DNA from: Lederbergia graminis
GTDB taxonomy: Bacteria; Bacillota; Bacilli; Bacillales; Bacillaceae_C
Assembly: GCF_042655485.1 (NCBI RefSeq)
Contig: NZ_JBHSMC010000025.1
Location: 1 to 64,000 of the forward strand
Direction: 5' to 3'
Length of the DNA: 64,000 nt
The position numbers and the translations under genes were made by a program. The notes under the pieces were generated by a model, which saw only the letters and a program-made list of their open reading frames with translations, was not told the origin of the DNA and made no database searches. How positions within the stretch are numbered: position 1 is the stretch's first letter; every line of letters begins with the position of its first letter. This document shows, piece after piece, positions 53,416 to 62,769 of the stretch.

Positions 53416-54171
53416 GTGATTCAATCTCAAGATGTAGAATTTTACAAGGAAAATGGATATTTGCTAGTGAAAGGTGTATTTAATCCAGAAGAGGTTGCTG
53501 AAATGAGAACGGCAGTGGAACAAATTTTAAAGCGAGCTGTACAAGCTAATAAAGATGTGAACCACACATGGCAAGGGGATTATATTCCTGAAGAAGAACT
53601 GAAACAACTGGATTTAAAAGGCTTCCATGATGTCCATTATCATGATGCAGCATTCACAAAAGCAGTTGCACATCCAAAAATGGTAGCCATTCTCTCGAAA
53701 TTGATTGGTCCAAATGTTCAATTGCATCACTCTAAAATGCTGGTAAAACCACCAGAAAACGGTGCAGCATTCCCGATGCATCAGGATCATCCGTATTTTC
53801 CGCATGAAAGCCATTCGATGTTAGCAGCAAGTGTTCATTTAGATGATGCAGATGAACGAAATGGCTGCATCCATGTCATACCTGGCTCACATAAACAAGG
53901 TCCGATTGAACACGAAGGCAGCTATTACTTGAGTAGTGAGGACTATCCGATAGATTCGGGTGTTGCTTGTCCAGCGGAAGCAGGCGATGTATTAATCTTT
54001 AATTATTTAACGATTCATGGCTCCAAACCAAACCGTAGTGAAAGAACACGACGCAATGTCCTATTTCAATATCGTGACCCAGAAGATCTTCCAACAAAAA
54101 ATGTCCACGTCAATTGGGGACAAGGCCTAATGATTGCTGGAGCAAATGTAAGGAAATTTATGGAGAGTTAG
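53416..54171 (+). CDS. PhyH-like Fe(II)/2-oxoglutarate dioxygenase
   Basis: The 251-residue protein belongs to the phytanoyl-CoA dioxygenase family. The metal ligands are H122 and D124 (MHQDHPYF) and H201 (TIHGSKPN), and R210 is a likely 2-oxoglutarate ligand. It should hydroxylate a small molecule; the substrate is unknown. The start is GTG with AGGGAGTG before it. It lies alone between a terminator and a 52-bp repeat array, near two sugar import systems, so a sugar or sugar-derived acid is possible. Confidence 0.9.
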   Translation: MIQSQDVEFYKENGYLLVKGVFNPEEVAEMRTAVEQILKRAVQANKDVNHTWQGDYIPEEELKQLDLKGFHDVHYHDAAFTKAVAHPKMVAILSKLIGPNVQLHHSKMLVKPPENGAAFPMHQDHPYFPHESHSMLAASVHLDDADERNGCIHVIPGSHKQGPIEHEGSYYLSSEDYPIDSGVACPAEAGDVLIFNYLTIHGSKPNRSERTRRNVLFQYRDPEDLPTKNVHVNWGQGLMIAGANVRKFMES

Positions 54172-54215
54172 TGGACATGTTAGTTGAAAAATGTCGTTGA
54201 GAAGATTATTTGAAG

Positions 54216-54370
54216 CATGTCTAATGGACATTTTACAAGGGAATCGTGGTCGAACTGTCTAATAGAATGCTTCTAATGGACATTTTACAAGGGAAATGAG
54301 GTTGAATTGTCTAATAGATTGCCTCTAACAGACAATTCACCAGCAATCCAACATTCAAATGTCCAATAGC
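54216..54370. repeat. Tandem array of 3 units with 52-bp period (class 3)
   Basis: TCTAATGG, TCTAATGG and TCTAACAG start at 54220, 54272 and 54324; TCTAATAG, TCTAATAG and TCCAATAG start at 54258, 54310 and 54362. Both series step by exactly 52 bp. ATGTCTAATGGACAT is a hairpin with 5-bp arms. A two-unit relative lies at 32.3 kb. Confidence 0.85.
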
Positions 54371-54420
54371 TCTAGGCTACCTACATTTTACCAAAAACAA
54401 ACAGCAAAATACTTTTCCAA

Positions 54421-54455
54421 GGGGGAGGTCCAATTAAGGATCTCCTCCTCTTTTA
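54421..54455 (+). terminator. Probable terminator after the PhyH gene
   Basis: GGGGGAGG-TCC pairs imperfectly with GGA-TCTCCTCCTC around AATTAA and is followed by TTTT. Confidence 0.65.
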
Positions 54456-54520
54456 ATCTAAAAAACCTCAAGTACCTCTTCATCGAAAAATATGACTTTT
54501 TTCCTACAATTATAATTTTT

Positions 54521-54554
54521 TTGTTTGCGCCAAATGATATATTTGTTATAATGA
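54521..54554 (+). promoter_or_regulatory. Promoter of the GntR-LacI regulator with shared box
   Basis: TATAAT lies at 54547-54552; the -35 is poor (TTTGCG at 54524). The 23 bp at 54532-54554 agree at 21 positions with 55901-55923 in the promoter of the next operon. Within both, AATGA recurs after 17 bp. The box is a candidate operator of the regulator itself. Confidence 0.65.
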
Positions 54555-54585
54555 TTTAAAACAATCAAGGGAAATAGGTGTTGTG

Positions 54586-55842
54586 ATGATGGTGCGTGGG
54601 AGCAGAGAGCCGCTTTATTTGCAAATCCATGAGTATTTTAAAGAGCTGATCTCTACAAATCAATTAGCTGCTCATGAAAAAATTCCAACAGAAAAAGAAA
54701 TTATGCAACAATTTAATGTAAGTAGAATTACAGTCACAAATGCACTTGCGGAACTAGTGAAAGAGGGGTTAATTTATCGAATTCCTGGAAAAGGTAGTTT
54801 TGTCCAGGATGGAGCGCAGCAATTAGCAGTCTCTAAGCAGGATGCTTCGGAGGAATCTACGCAACTAGAAGAACCTCAATTTGAATTACTACCAGCTGAA
54901 AACCTACAACATAGAAATAATAACACCAACTATGAAACTCCTATTCTAGAAGAAAAAACTGAAAATTCCGGGGTAACTGTAACAAATCGTAAAGTTATTG
55001 GTTTAATCCTGCCAGTGATTGAAGATTTCTTCGCGATTCGATTAATTAATGGGATTTATGAAGTATTTAATGAATCGGAATATATGGTGACACTTATGCT
55101 AAGTCAGAACTCTAAACAGCAGGAGCGCGAGGCAATTCGTGAACTATTGCGCATGCAAGCAGTAGGGTTACTCATATTCCCAGTGGATGCAGAAATTTAT
55201 AATGAGGATATTTTAGAATTAAAAGTAAAAAACTTCCCGTTTGTATTAATTGATCGCTACTTACCAGGTGTTGAAACGAACTATGTATGCTCTGACAACG
55301 TGGAAGGAGCAAAGCTAGCTGTTTCTCATTTATGGGATTTAGGGCACCGAAACATTGCCATTTGTTCAGATTCAGCACTACCAACAATTACAGTCGATCA
55401 CCGCATTAAGGGTTATATGGATGCACTCAAGGAACGTGAGACAATGATTAATCCCAACTTAATTGTGACCGATTTCAAAGTAGGTGCTGGTCATGTGGAT
55501 GAAAATCATATTTTATATGATTTTATCAAGAATCGTCATGCAAGTGCTTATATCGCATTAAATGCCAAGTTAGGTGTTTATATCGCACGTATTGCTAAGG
55601 AATTATCATTACGAATTCCGGAGGATATATCGATTATAACGTTTGATGATCCTTCATTTGATACGGACTTTGGCGTCTACACCCATATATCTCAATCTGA
55701 ACAAGATATTGGCCGGGAAGCAGCTAAAATTCTTATACAAGTTTTGGAAGATCAAAAACAAGATCGAATCATTCATTATCGAAAAAAGAATCTTTCACCT
55801 AAATTAATTGTGAAGTCTACTACTGGGCCAGTACCTCAATAA
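54586..55842 (+). CDS. GntR-HTH/LacI-type sensor regulator (AraR-like architecture)
   Basis: The protein of about 418 residues has a GntR winged helix at 5-75 (LAAHEKIPTEKEIMQQFNVSRIT, GKGSFVQDG), a polar linker, and from about 140 a periplasmic-binding-protein fold of the LacI/GalR type (VIGLILPVIEDFFAIRLINGI, FVLIDRYLPGVETNYVCSDN, LWDLGHRNIAICSD). This is the architecture of AraR, a sugar-released repressor. It stands directly before the GxGYxYP operon and probably controls it. Three start codons (54583, 54586, 54589) follow a weak AGGTG. Confidence 0.9.
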   Translation: MMVRGSREPLYLQIHEYFKELISTNQLAAHEKIPTEKEIMQQFNVSRITVTNALAELVKEGLIYRIPGKGSFVQDGAQQLAVSKQDASEESTQLEEPQFELLPAENLQHRNNNTNYETPILEEKTENSGVTVTNRKVIGLILPVIEDFFAIRLINGIYEVFNESEYMVTLMLSQNSKQQEREAIRELLRMQAVGLLIFPVDAEIYNEDILELKVKNFPFVLIDRYLPGVETNYVCSDNVEGAKLAVSHLWDLGHRNIAICSDSALPTITVDHRIKGYMDALKERETMINPNLIVTDFKVGAGHVDENHILYDFIKNRHASAYIALNAKLGVYIARIAKELSLRIPEDISIITFDDPSFDTDFGVYTHISQSEQDIGREAAKILIQVLEDQKQDRIIHYRKKNLSPKLIVKSTTGPVPQ

Positions 55843-55851
55843 CTAGCTAAT

Positions 55852-55882
55852 AATACCTCCGAATATAAGGAGGTATTTTTTT
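55852..55882 (+). terminator. Rho-independent terminator
   Basis: AATACCTCC pairs with GGAGGTATT, followed by T run. Confidence 0.95.
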
Positions 55883-55893
55883 CTGAAAATCTA

Positions 55894-55923
55894 TTGACAT
55901 AAATGATGTAATTGTTATAATGA
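55894..55923 (+). promoter_or_regulatory. Promoter of the GxGYxYP operon with shared box
   Basis: TTGACA (55894-55899), a 16-bp spacer and TATAAT (55916-55921) form a strong promoter. The 23-bp box 55901-55923 covers spacer and -10 and repeats the one before the regulator gene. A TTAAGCGCTATCAT (about 56036) resembles cre weakly. The 280-bp leader up to 56206 shows no gene. Confidence 0.75.
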
Positions 55924-56206
55924 CATAAGACATATTAGATAATTCTAATTACTTATATGATTAATACTTCATCATGAATCTCATCAGCAATTCCTTCAAA
56001 AGCGCAAAACTAACATATTCCTTCTGCAGAAAAAATTAAGCGCTATCATTTATCGAAGCAACACATCTAATCACAATCAATATCTATGGGATATTAGTTT
56101 TATTCCCTTGATATAAAAATTTATTGTTGGAGGTGAATAGATTAGTAGAATGCTAGTTAAGTGATACGAGATTAAAAGAAAACAAAAAATGTTGCAGGAG
56201 GAGAAA

Positions 56207-58258
56207 ATGGTAAGAAAACTATTTTTGATCAGTTTGATGCTAGTGCTCGTTTTATCAGGGAGTACAATTTACGCGCAAGGTCCTAATCCTGAACCAGCGA
56301 ACAATGGCAAAATTACTTGGCCAACTAGTCAAGCGCTACCTTCCTTTGCAAAGCCAAAACATCTAGATGTAGTTGATATAGAAAAAGAGCCAGGTGATGT
56401 GAAATTACTTTTCGCCACTTTACAAGGAAATATAAATCGAGAAAGACCGAGAATATATCTTTTTGAGAATGTGGAAGAAGGCAAATATACTTGGTTGAAT
56501 GATTTAAAAGTTCCTTATACTGAGGCAGAAAACCCATGGAATGTACTGTATAAGTATAAAGATGAAATTGATGGCATGGTAATTTATGATCCAGATGTGC
56601 CAGATACAGTGAATGTTGCAACGACATATGCAGGTTTGGAAAATGCCGTTGTAGTAAGTCCGGAACTAGCTGCAAGACTTCAAAGAAAACCATTCAGTCT
56701 TGAGATTCTTAAAGACTTCCGTGGCCAATTTGAAGATGGGTTAGAAGCTTATCAATGGCAGTTCGAGCACCTATGGCCAAGAACAACACATCGTATGTTA
56801 ATTGGGTTAAGTCCAACAAAAGGTGTTCCACTTCCAGATGATAACTTTGACTCCTTCGTTACAAAATTAGTAGCAGAAGAAGTTCGTGATAGTTCTAATC
56901 GCGATGTATACGAGATCGATTTAACGGAATTCCTAGGTGAGGATGCAGTATACCTTCGTTTCCAAGATGCTTACTCAGCTGATGGCTGGGGTCCTGCTGT
57001 ACATGAAGTAACCGTGAGAGCGGATGGAGAAGTGATTGCGCAGTTTATCCCAGGTACAGAAAGTGAAGAACCATATTTATATGATGCCGATGGATCCAAT
57101 TCAGACTCGCGTTTTGATTATCATCGCTGGGCAGATGGCGGAGCATACTTTGTATACGAATTTACGCCTCCAGCAAATACTGACGAATTAACTGTTTCAG
57201 TTGATATGTGGAACCAGTTTAAAGTATCAGCATCCAATGTGAAGCCAGTTGCATCTGGAGATCAAGAACCTTATGGATTCTTACGTGACTATGCAGTGGC
57301 AAATAAAGCAATGGTGTTCTGGTTAGAATCAAATCTTACAGAAGAAAAAGCATTATTCGAGGAAATTTTATCTGCTACAGAGCCGAACACTCCATACTTA
57401 GGTTGGTTTGGAAATGATGTTGCAGGTGAATTCAGTGGTACAGAGCTTGCTTCGAAGCATGGTAATTACGTGCTAGCAGCAGACTGGTTTAATAATATGA
57501 CTGTTTTCTCAGGAGCGAAAGGGAAAATTAAAAAACAAAAACCAGTAGCAGCACCGGAATTGGAAAACAAGATTTATATTACTTTTACATTAGGTGAAGG
57601 TGACAACCTTCAGTACAACCAACATCGCATGCGAATCATTTGGGATGACGAGAGACGTGGAAGTGTTCCAATTAACTGGACAACAAGCCCGTTATTATAC
57701 GATGTTGCACCTTCCATTCTTGGTCATTTCCAACAAACTGCAACTGATAATGACCTATTAATTGCTGGTCCATCAGGAGCTGGATATATTTATCCAAATG
57801 TTTGGCCAGACGAAACATTCCATACGTTTGCGAAACAAACAGGTAAATACATGAAGAAAACAGGTATGGATATTATTTATGCACTGAACCGTGAAGATCA
57901 CAGAGATGTCATGTTAACAGAACAAAAAGCTCAGGCTTATATTGACTACGCAAATCCAAATGGAATTTTTATCGGTTGGGATAACTATTCCGAAACAACG
58001 ATCTTAAATGGAAAATTACCACAATCTATTCTTTTATCTGCAAGCAGTGTTGGGCAAGCCCAAGAAGTCATTGCTAGAGAAACAGCAGATTGGGATGGCG
58101 AATCACCATTATTCGTTGCAATGGGAATGCTAGCATGGTCAATTGGCCCGAGTGAAATTGAAGAAATCGTTAACTCTCTTGGAGAAGAATTTGAAGTTGT
58201 CCGCGGTGACCAATATTTCGAACTCGTACGCGAAGCCAACGGATTACCGAAGAAGTGA
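56207..58258 (+). CDS. Secreted GxGYxYP-family putative glycoside hydrolase
   Basis: The 683-residue protein has a signal peptide (MVRKLFLISLM..., cleavage near IYA-QG). Its motif G524-A-G-Y-I-Y-P530 in GPSGAGYIYPN matches the name-giving signature of the GxGYxYP family, preceded by ITFTLGEGDNLQYNQHRM. A beta-rich insert (about 220-350) lies between. The family is found in polysaccharide loci and is thought to act on glycans, but I know of no firm activity. AGGAGG lies five bases before the ATG at 56207, better than the ATG at 56189. Confidence 0.85.
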   Translation: MVRKLFLISLMLVLVLSGSTIYAQGPNPEPANNGKITWPTSQALPSFAKPKHLDVVDIEKEPGDVKLLFATLQGNINRERPRIYLFENVEEGKYTWLNDLKVPYTEAENPWNVLYKYKDEIDGMVIYDPDVPDTVNVATTYAGLENAVVVSPELAARLQRKPFSLEILKDFRGQFEDGLEAYQWQFEHLWPRTTHRMLIGLSPTKGVPLPDDNFDSFVTKLVAEEVRDSSNRDVYEIDLTEFLGEDAVYLRFQDAYSADGWGPAVHEVTVRADGEVIAQFIPGTESEEPYLYDADGSNSDSRFDYHRWADGGAYFVYEFTPPANTDELTVSVDMWNQFKVSASNVKPVASGDQEPYGFLRDYAVANKAMVFWLESNLTEEKALFEEILSATEPNTPYLGWFGNDVAGEFSGTELASKHGNYVLAADWFNNMTVFSGAKGKIKKQKPVAAPELENKIYITFTLGEGDNLQYNQHRMRIIWDDERRGSVPINWTTSPLLYDVAPSILGHFQQTATDNDLLIAGPSGAGYIYPNVWPDETFHTFAKQTGKYMKKTGMDIIYALNREDHRDVMLTEQKAQAYIDYANPNGIFIGWDNYSETTILNGKLPQSILLSASSVGQAQEVIARETADWDGESPLFVAMGMLAWSIGPSEIEEIVNSLGEEFEVVRGDQYFELVREANGLPKK

Positions 58259-58303
58259 TTGTAAAAACTACCATTAAATTTCTGTAAGAATTTTTCGTGC
58301 AAT

Positions 58304-58586
58304 GTTGATTGGAGCGGAGGGCACGAGACTCCTGCGGGAAAAACGGTAGCCGGGAGACCCCACAGTTAGAAAAGCGAAGGTGACTGAACAGCGGCGTATG
58401 AACGCGAGACATTCCTGCACTGAGATAAAGGAAACACGGCGAGGAACGAGCCGATGTTGACTTATCGTAAGGAAAGGAATGGCTCGTTCTCTAGCCGCTA
58501 GGAGCCTGAGCTAGACAGGCGCGCCTAGCGCCGAGGAGGCTCCCGAACCGCCCGCGGAAAGCGAGTGTCTGGAGCGGAAATCAATA
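58304..58586. repeat. Long structured repeat sharing its ends with the MITE-like elements
   Basis: The left end (GATTGGAGCGGAGGGCACGAGACTCCTGCGGGA type) and the right end (CGCGGAAAGCGAGTGT-TGGAGCGGAAATC) are the reverse complements of the ends of the 188-bp elements. The GC-rich 200-bp core is different and has strong hairpins (GAACGAGCC/GGCTCGTTC, GGAGCC/GGCTCC). It lies between the GxGYxYP gene and the TIM-barrel gene and ends about 10 bp before the latter's binding site. Confidence 0.75.
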
Positions 58587-58611
58587 ATCCATTATAAAAG
58601 GGTTGGTAAAA

Positions 58612-60795
58612 ATGACAAACAGAAATCGAACAGAAGAACGTACAGGATTTCAGGAATCAGCTCCTTACAGGTCTTCCTATGACCTGCAAACCGACTTTGT
58701 CATGGTCTATGGAATCGATAAAACGATGCCAGAACGAATAAAGAAATGGAAAGAAAAAGGATATGTCATCCACCTCATGACAGGAGTTGCCTGGGGCGAG
58801 TACCAAGACTATTTATACGGAAAAGTAGACGGTAGAACACATTGGGATGAAGCCCAGAAAAACAAACAAGGTGATCACATTAGTCATGGTGTTGATGTGC
58901 CATACATGGTACCAACGGTTGCTTATACGAACTACTTAACAGAGCGAATAAAAATAGCTGTAGATGCGGGAGTAGAGGCAATTCACTTAGAAGAACCAGA
59001 ATTTTGGGTGGATGGTGGTTACTCAGACGCATTCAAACGCGAATGGCAAATTTATTATAAAGAACCATGGATGCCACCGCATGAATCAGAAGACGCTCAA
59101 TACCGAGCTTCCAAACTAAAAGCCTATTTATATAAACGGAGTTTGGATCGACTATGTAGTGAATTAAAAGAATATGCACTCGTAAAATATAATCGTTTTC
59201 TCCGTTTTTATGTACCAACACATAGTCTGATCAATTACACACAATGGCGTATTGTAAGTCCAGAATCCGCATTAATTGATTTACCAGCAGTAGATGGATA
59301 TATTGCACAAATTTGGACAGGAACATCTAGGACTCCTAATGTATACGAAGGCGTACGAAAGGAACGAACATTTGAAAGCGCTTTTCTGGAGTATGGCATG
59401 ATGCAGGAGCTTGTTAGTGGAACAGAACGGAGAATGTGGTTCCTACACGATCCAATTGAAGATAATCCACGCTACACATGGTCTGATTATAAGAAAAACT
59501 ATTTTAAAACAGTTGTCGCATCACTTTTACATCCAGAGGTTGCTAGATTCGAAGTGTCTCCTTGGCCAAGAAGGATTTTTGATGGGAAGTACCCGAGTGA
59601 AGAAAATCATGAGGTGAAAGAAGCCATCCCAGAAGAGTATGCAACGACATTACTGAACATCATGCACACGCTTGGAAATATGAATCAAGATGATGTTCAA
59701 GTATATGGCAGACAGGAAAAAATCGGTATCCTCCTTTCTGACTCCATGATGTATCAAAGAAAGAATATTGCTGCTCAAGGCTCAGAGGCGAAATATGATG
59801 GAACAGATGCAGCTGCAGTGGAAAAAGAAGAAGATATCAAACTATTAAACTTCTCTCATTTCTATGGTTTAGCACTACCTCTATTAAAAAGAGGATTTTG
59901 GGTAAGGCCTGTTCAGCTCGATAATGTACGTCGTTTTTCCAATTACTTAAAAGACTACCGTGTTTTAATGTTAAGCTATGAATTTTTGAAACCGGAATAT
60001 CCTGATTTACATAATGCAATTGCCCAATGGGTGAAAGATGGGGGGATTCTAACCTATGTTGGCGATGACGGCGATCCATACCACAAAGTACGAGAGTGGT
60101 GGAATAATGGCAAGCAGAAGTATGACTCGCCAAGGGAGCATTTGTTTGAGAGCTTAGGCTTAACAACTAACATACATGCCGGAATCCATTCAGTAGGGAA
60201 AGGAATCGTTGGTTATCTTCCACAATCTCCTGATAGCTGTGCGGAAAGTAAGCAAGGTGCAGATGCTTTAAGAGAAATAGTGAAGAGCAGTTTAGAAACT
60301 GCTGACCAAAGTTTTAAATGGGAAGAAAATAATTATTTTATGCTACAACGAGGACCATATCGAATTGCTGCCGTAATGGATGAATCGATACATCTAAGTC
60401 CCCTTGAAATCGAAGGAAAGTTTGTAGATTTATTTGATTCACAATTGCCCATTCGAGAAAAAATTGTATTGAACCCAGACGATAATGTATTTCTTTACGA
60501 CTTAAATTACGAGAGACAAAATAATCAAGTTGAAGTGATTGCAGCGTCTTCTCGTATTGAGAATCTAGTTCATGATGAAGAAGGTTTCGAAATGGTCGTA
60601 AAAGGTCCAGAGAAAATGAAGGCAGTAGCACGAGTATATAGTGCGCGAAAACCACAACATGCTTCCATGGTAACTGCTGACAAAGCGAATGAAATTAAGT
60701 GGGAGTGGGATGAATCATCAAATACCATTTTACTTCATTATTTTCATGATTCCGATCAGGAAGTGAAGATACAAGTTAGATGGGAAAATGACTAA
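58612..60795 (+). CDS. Putative TIM-barrel glycoside hydrolase of unknown family
   Basis: The 727-residue cytoplasmic protein has an N-terminal region with barrel traits (VIHLMTGVAWGEYQDYLYG, then AIHLEEPEFWVDGGYSDAFK with candidate acid/base glutamates). A glutamine-amidotransferase-like middle domain follows (about 350-520; RVLMLSYEFLKPEYPDLH, WVKDGGILTYVGDD), as in GH42-type beta-galactosidases, and then a C-terminal beta domain. I do not know its CAZy family. AAAAGGG precedes the ATG at 58612; a TTG at 58603 is also open. Permease genes follow, so it likely acts on what they import. Confidence 0.75.
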   Translation: MTNRNRTEERTGFQESAPYRSSYDLQTDFVMVYGIDKTMPERIKKWKEKGYVIHLMTGVAWGEYQDYLYGKVDGRTHWDEAQKNKQGDHISHGVDVPYMVPTVAYTNYLTERIKIAVDAGVEAIHLEEPEFWVDGGYSDAFKREWQIYYKEPWMPPHESEDAQYRASKLKAYLYKRSLDRLCSELKEYALVKYNRFLRFYVPTHSLINYTQWRIVSPESALIDLPAVDGYIAQIWTGTSRTPNVYEGVRKERTFESAFLEYGMMQELVSGTERRMWFLHDPIEDNPRYTWSDYKKNYFKTVVASLLHPEVARFEVSPWPRRIFDGKYPSEENHEVKEAIPEEYATTLLNIMHTLGNMNQDDVQVYGRQEKIGILLSDSMMYQRKNIAAQGSEAKYDGTDAAAVEKEEDIKLLNFSHFYGLALPLLKRGFWVRPVQLDNVRRFSNYLKDYRVLMLSYEFLKPEYPDLHNAIAQWVKDGGILTYVGDDGDPYHKVREWWNNGKQKYDSPREHLFESLGLTTNIHAGIHSVGKGIVGYLPQSPDSCAESKQGADALREIVKSSLETADQSFKWEENNYFMLQRGPYRIAAVMDESIHLSPLEIEGKFVDLFDSQLPIREKIVLNPDDNVFLYDLNYERQNNQVEVIAASSRIENLVHDEEGFEMVVKGPEKMKAVARVYSARKPQHASMVTADKANEIKWEWDESSNTILLHYFHDSDQEVKIQVRWEND

Positions 60796-60828
60796 ATCTG
60801 AGGCTTTGCCTTAGGGAAAGGGGGAAAA

Positions 60829-61794
60829 ATGAAAAGTCATGCGGAAGCGCCAATAAACAGAAAGCCTGATATTAGTAGAAAAGCCAATAAAAAAAATCTT
60901 TGGAAAAGAATCTGGGAACATCGAATTTTTTACTTATTTTTACTTCCAGGTGTCATTTGGTTTTTTATCTTTTCCTATATTCCGATGTATGGTATCACCA
61001 TTGCCTTTAAAGACTTTAACTTTGCACAAGGAATATTTGGTAGTCCATGGGCAGGGCTGAAGTATTTCAAACAATTTTTTGATTACTATCAATCTGGCGA
61101 AATTATCCGTAACACATTAATTATTAGTTTACTAAAGCTAATCATTGGTTTTCCAATGCCGATTATATTAGCGCTTATGTTAAATGAAATTCGTTTCCCT
61201 AAATTCAAGAAAACGGTACAAACTATTTCGTATTTACCACACTTCATCTCATGGGTTGTTGTGGTGACATTGATGCAAAGGATGTTTACACCGTATGGTG
61301 GACCAGTAAACGAAATTATTGCCGCATTAGGCTTTGACAAAGTGCAAATTTTAGGGAATATAAAGTACTTTTACCAACTGATCATTCTTTCTGATATTTG
61401 GAAGGGAGTTGGTTGGGGAGCTATCATTTACCTGGCTGGTATCTCCGGGATTGATCCACAGTTATACGAAGCCGCAAAAATGGATGGTGCTAACCGTTTC
61501 AGGCAAATGTGGCATGTGACATTACCTTCGATTCGAGGAATTATGGTTATCTTATTCATCCTAGCATGTGGAGGAATTATGTCTGTAGGTTATGAACAAT
61601 TATTACTTTTAAATACACCTTCCACGGCTTCAATTGGAACGGTATTGGATGTATATGTCATTAAAGCAGGTTTAGAGCAAGGTAGATTTAGTTATGCGGC
61701 AGCAGTAGGTTTATTCCAAGGACTAGTCGGAATGATATTAATCATCACCGCAAATCAAATTAGCCGCAAAGTAAATGAAACGTCACTATGGTAA
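60829..61794 (+). CDS. ABC sugar permease, LplB type (second system)
   Basis: The 321-residue permease has six helices and the EAA loop LYEAAKMDGANRFRQMWHVTLP. It is clearly homologous to the permease at 46000 but has its own N-terminus and periplasmic loop. AAAGGGGG precedes the ATG. It lies 33 bases behind the TIM-barrel gene in the same operon. No ATPase gene is present, so a general ATPase such as MsmX is presumably used. Confidence 0.93.
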   Translation: MKSHAEAPINRKPDISRKANKKNLWKRIWEHRIFYLFLLPGVIWFFIFSYIPMYGITIAFKDFNFAQGIFGSPWAGLKYFKQFFDYYQSGEIIRNTLIISLLKLIIGFPMPIILALMLNEIRFPKFKKTVQTISYLPHFISWVVVVTLMQRMFTPYGGPVNEIIAALGFDKVQILGNIKYFYQLIILSDIWKGVGWGAIIYLAGISGIDPQLYEAAKMDGANRFRQMWHVTLPSIRGIMVILFILACGGIMSVGYEQLLLLNTPSTASIGTVLDVYVIKAGLEQGRFSYAAAVGLFQGLVGMILIITANQISRKVNETSLW

Positions 61795-61809
61795 ATAGGA
61801 GGGGATAAA

Positions 61810-62706
61810 ATGCGTATAAGAAAGTGGTCGCTTTTTTCCATCATAAATTATTCACTACTAGCACTTTTTGCTTTTACTACACTTTACCCCTTTATTTACA
61901 TCCTAGCTTATTCGCTAAGTGACGGGGTAGAGGCGATGAAGAATACGATCTATTTCTTACCAAAAGGATTTACATTTGAAAATTACATTACTATTTTCAA
62001 AGATACGAAATTCTTAGGTGCATATCAAATTACGATATTGCGAACATTGATTGGAACAGTTCTTCATGTGTTTTTAAGTGCATTATTCGCTTATGCACTA
62101 ACAAGAAAGAATCTCCCAGGTCGGAGCTTCTTCACATTCTTTATCTTCATACCAACACTATTTAGTGGTGGTTTAATACCGACATTTGTATTGTATCGTG
62201 ATTTAGGATTGATTAACTCGTTTTGGGTGTACGTCATTCCATTTCTATATAGTTTCTTCCATATTATTATTTTGCGAACGTTCTTCCAGCAAATTCCGAG
62301 CTCATTGGAAGAATCAGCGAAAATGGATGGTTGTGGAGATTTCCAAATCTTCATGCGAATTATTATGCCATTATCGATTCCCGTATTAGCAACAATTGGT
62401 TTATTTAATGGAGTATTTCACTGGAATGATTGGTTTACGGGTACCTACTTTGTGACAAGTAAAGAACTTTTACCAGTACAAACTTTATTGAATAATCTCT
62501 TGAATGAATCACAAGCATTAGCAGATGCCGCTAAGAGAGCTTCTGAAATTGGTACTTCAACCGGATTAGTGAATGCATCACAGACGACACCAGAGTCTTT
62601 GCGAATGGCAACCTTAATGATTGCGACATTACCAATCTTATGTTTATACCCATTCTTACAAAAGTACTTTGTAAAAGGTGTAATGATTGGCTCTATTAAA
62701 GGATGA
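61810..62706 (+). CDS. ABC sugar permease, LplC type (second system)
   Basis: The 298-residue permease has six helices and the EAA loop LEESAKMDGCGDFQIFMRIIMPL, with serine and cysteine at positions that are often alanine. It partners the preceding permease, 15 bases upstream. The AGGAGGGG site lies before the ATG. Confidence 0.93.
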   Translation: MRIRKWSLFSIINYSLLALFAFTTLYPFIYILAYSLSDGVEAMKNTIYFLPKGFTFENYITIFKDTKFLGAYQITILRTLIGTVLHVFLSALFAYALTRKNLPGRSFFTFFIFIPTLFSGGLIPTFVLYRDLGLINSFWVYVIPFLYSFFHIIILRTFFQQIPSSLEESAKMDGCGDFQIFMRIIMPLSIPVLATIGLFNGVFHWNDWFTGTYFVTSKELLPVQTLLNNLLNESQALADAAKRASEIGTSTGLVNASQTTPESLRMATLMIATLPILCLYPFLQKYFVKGVMIGSIKG

Positions 62707-62769
62707 ACCTTCTTTCGAAACGGGAGAAGTTTATCAATAAAAAATATGTGGTGACGAGGGGGAAGTAAG

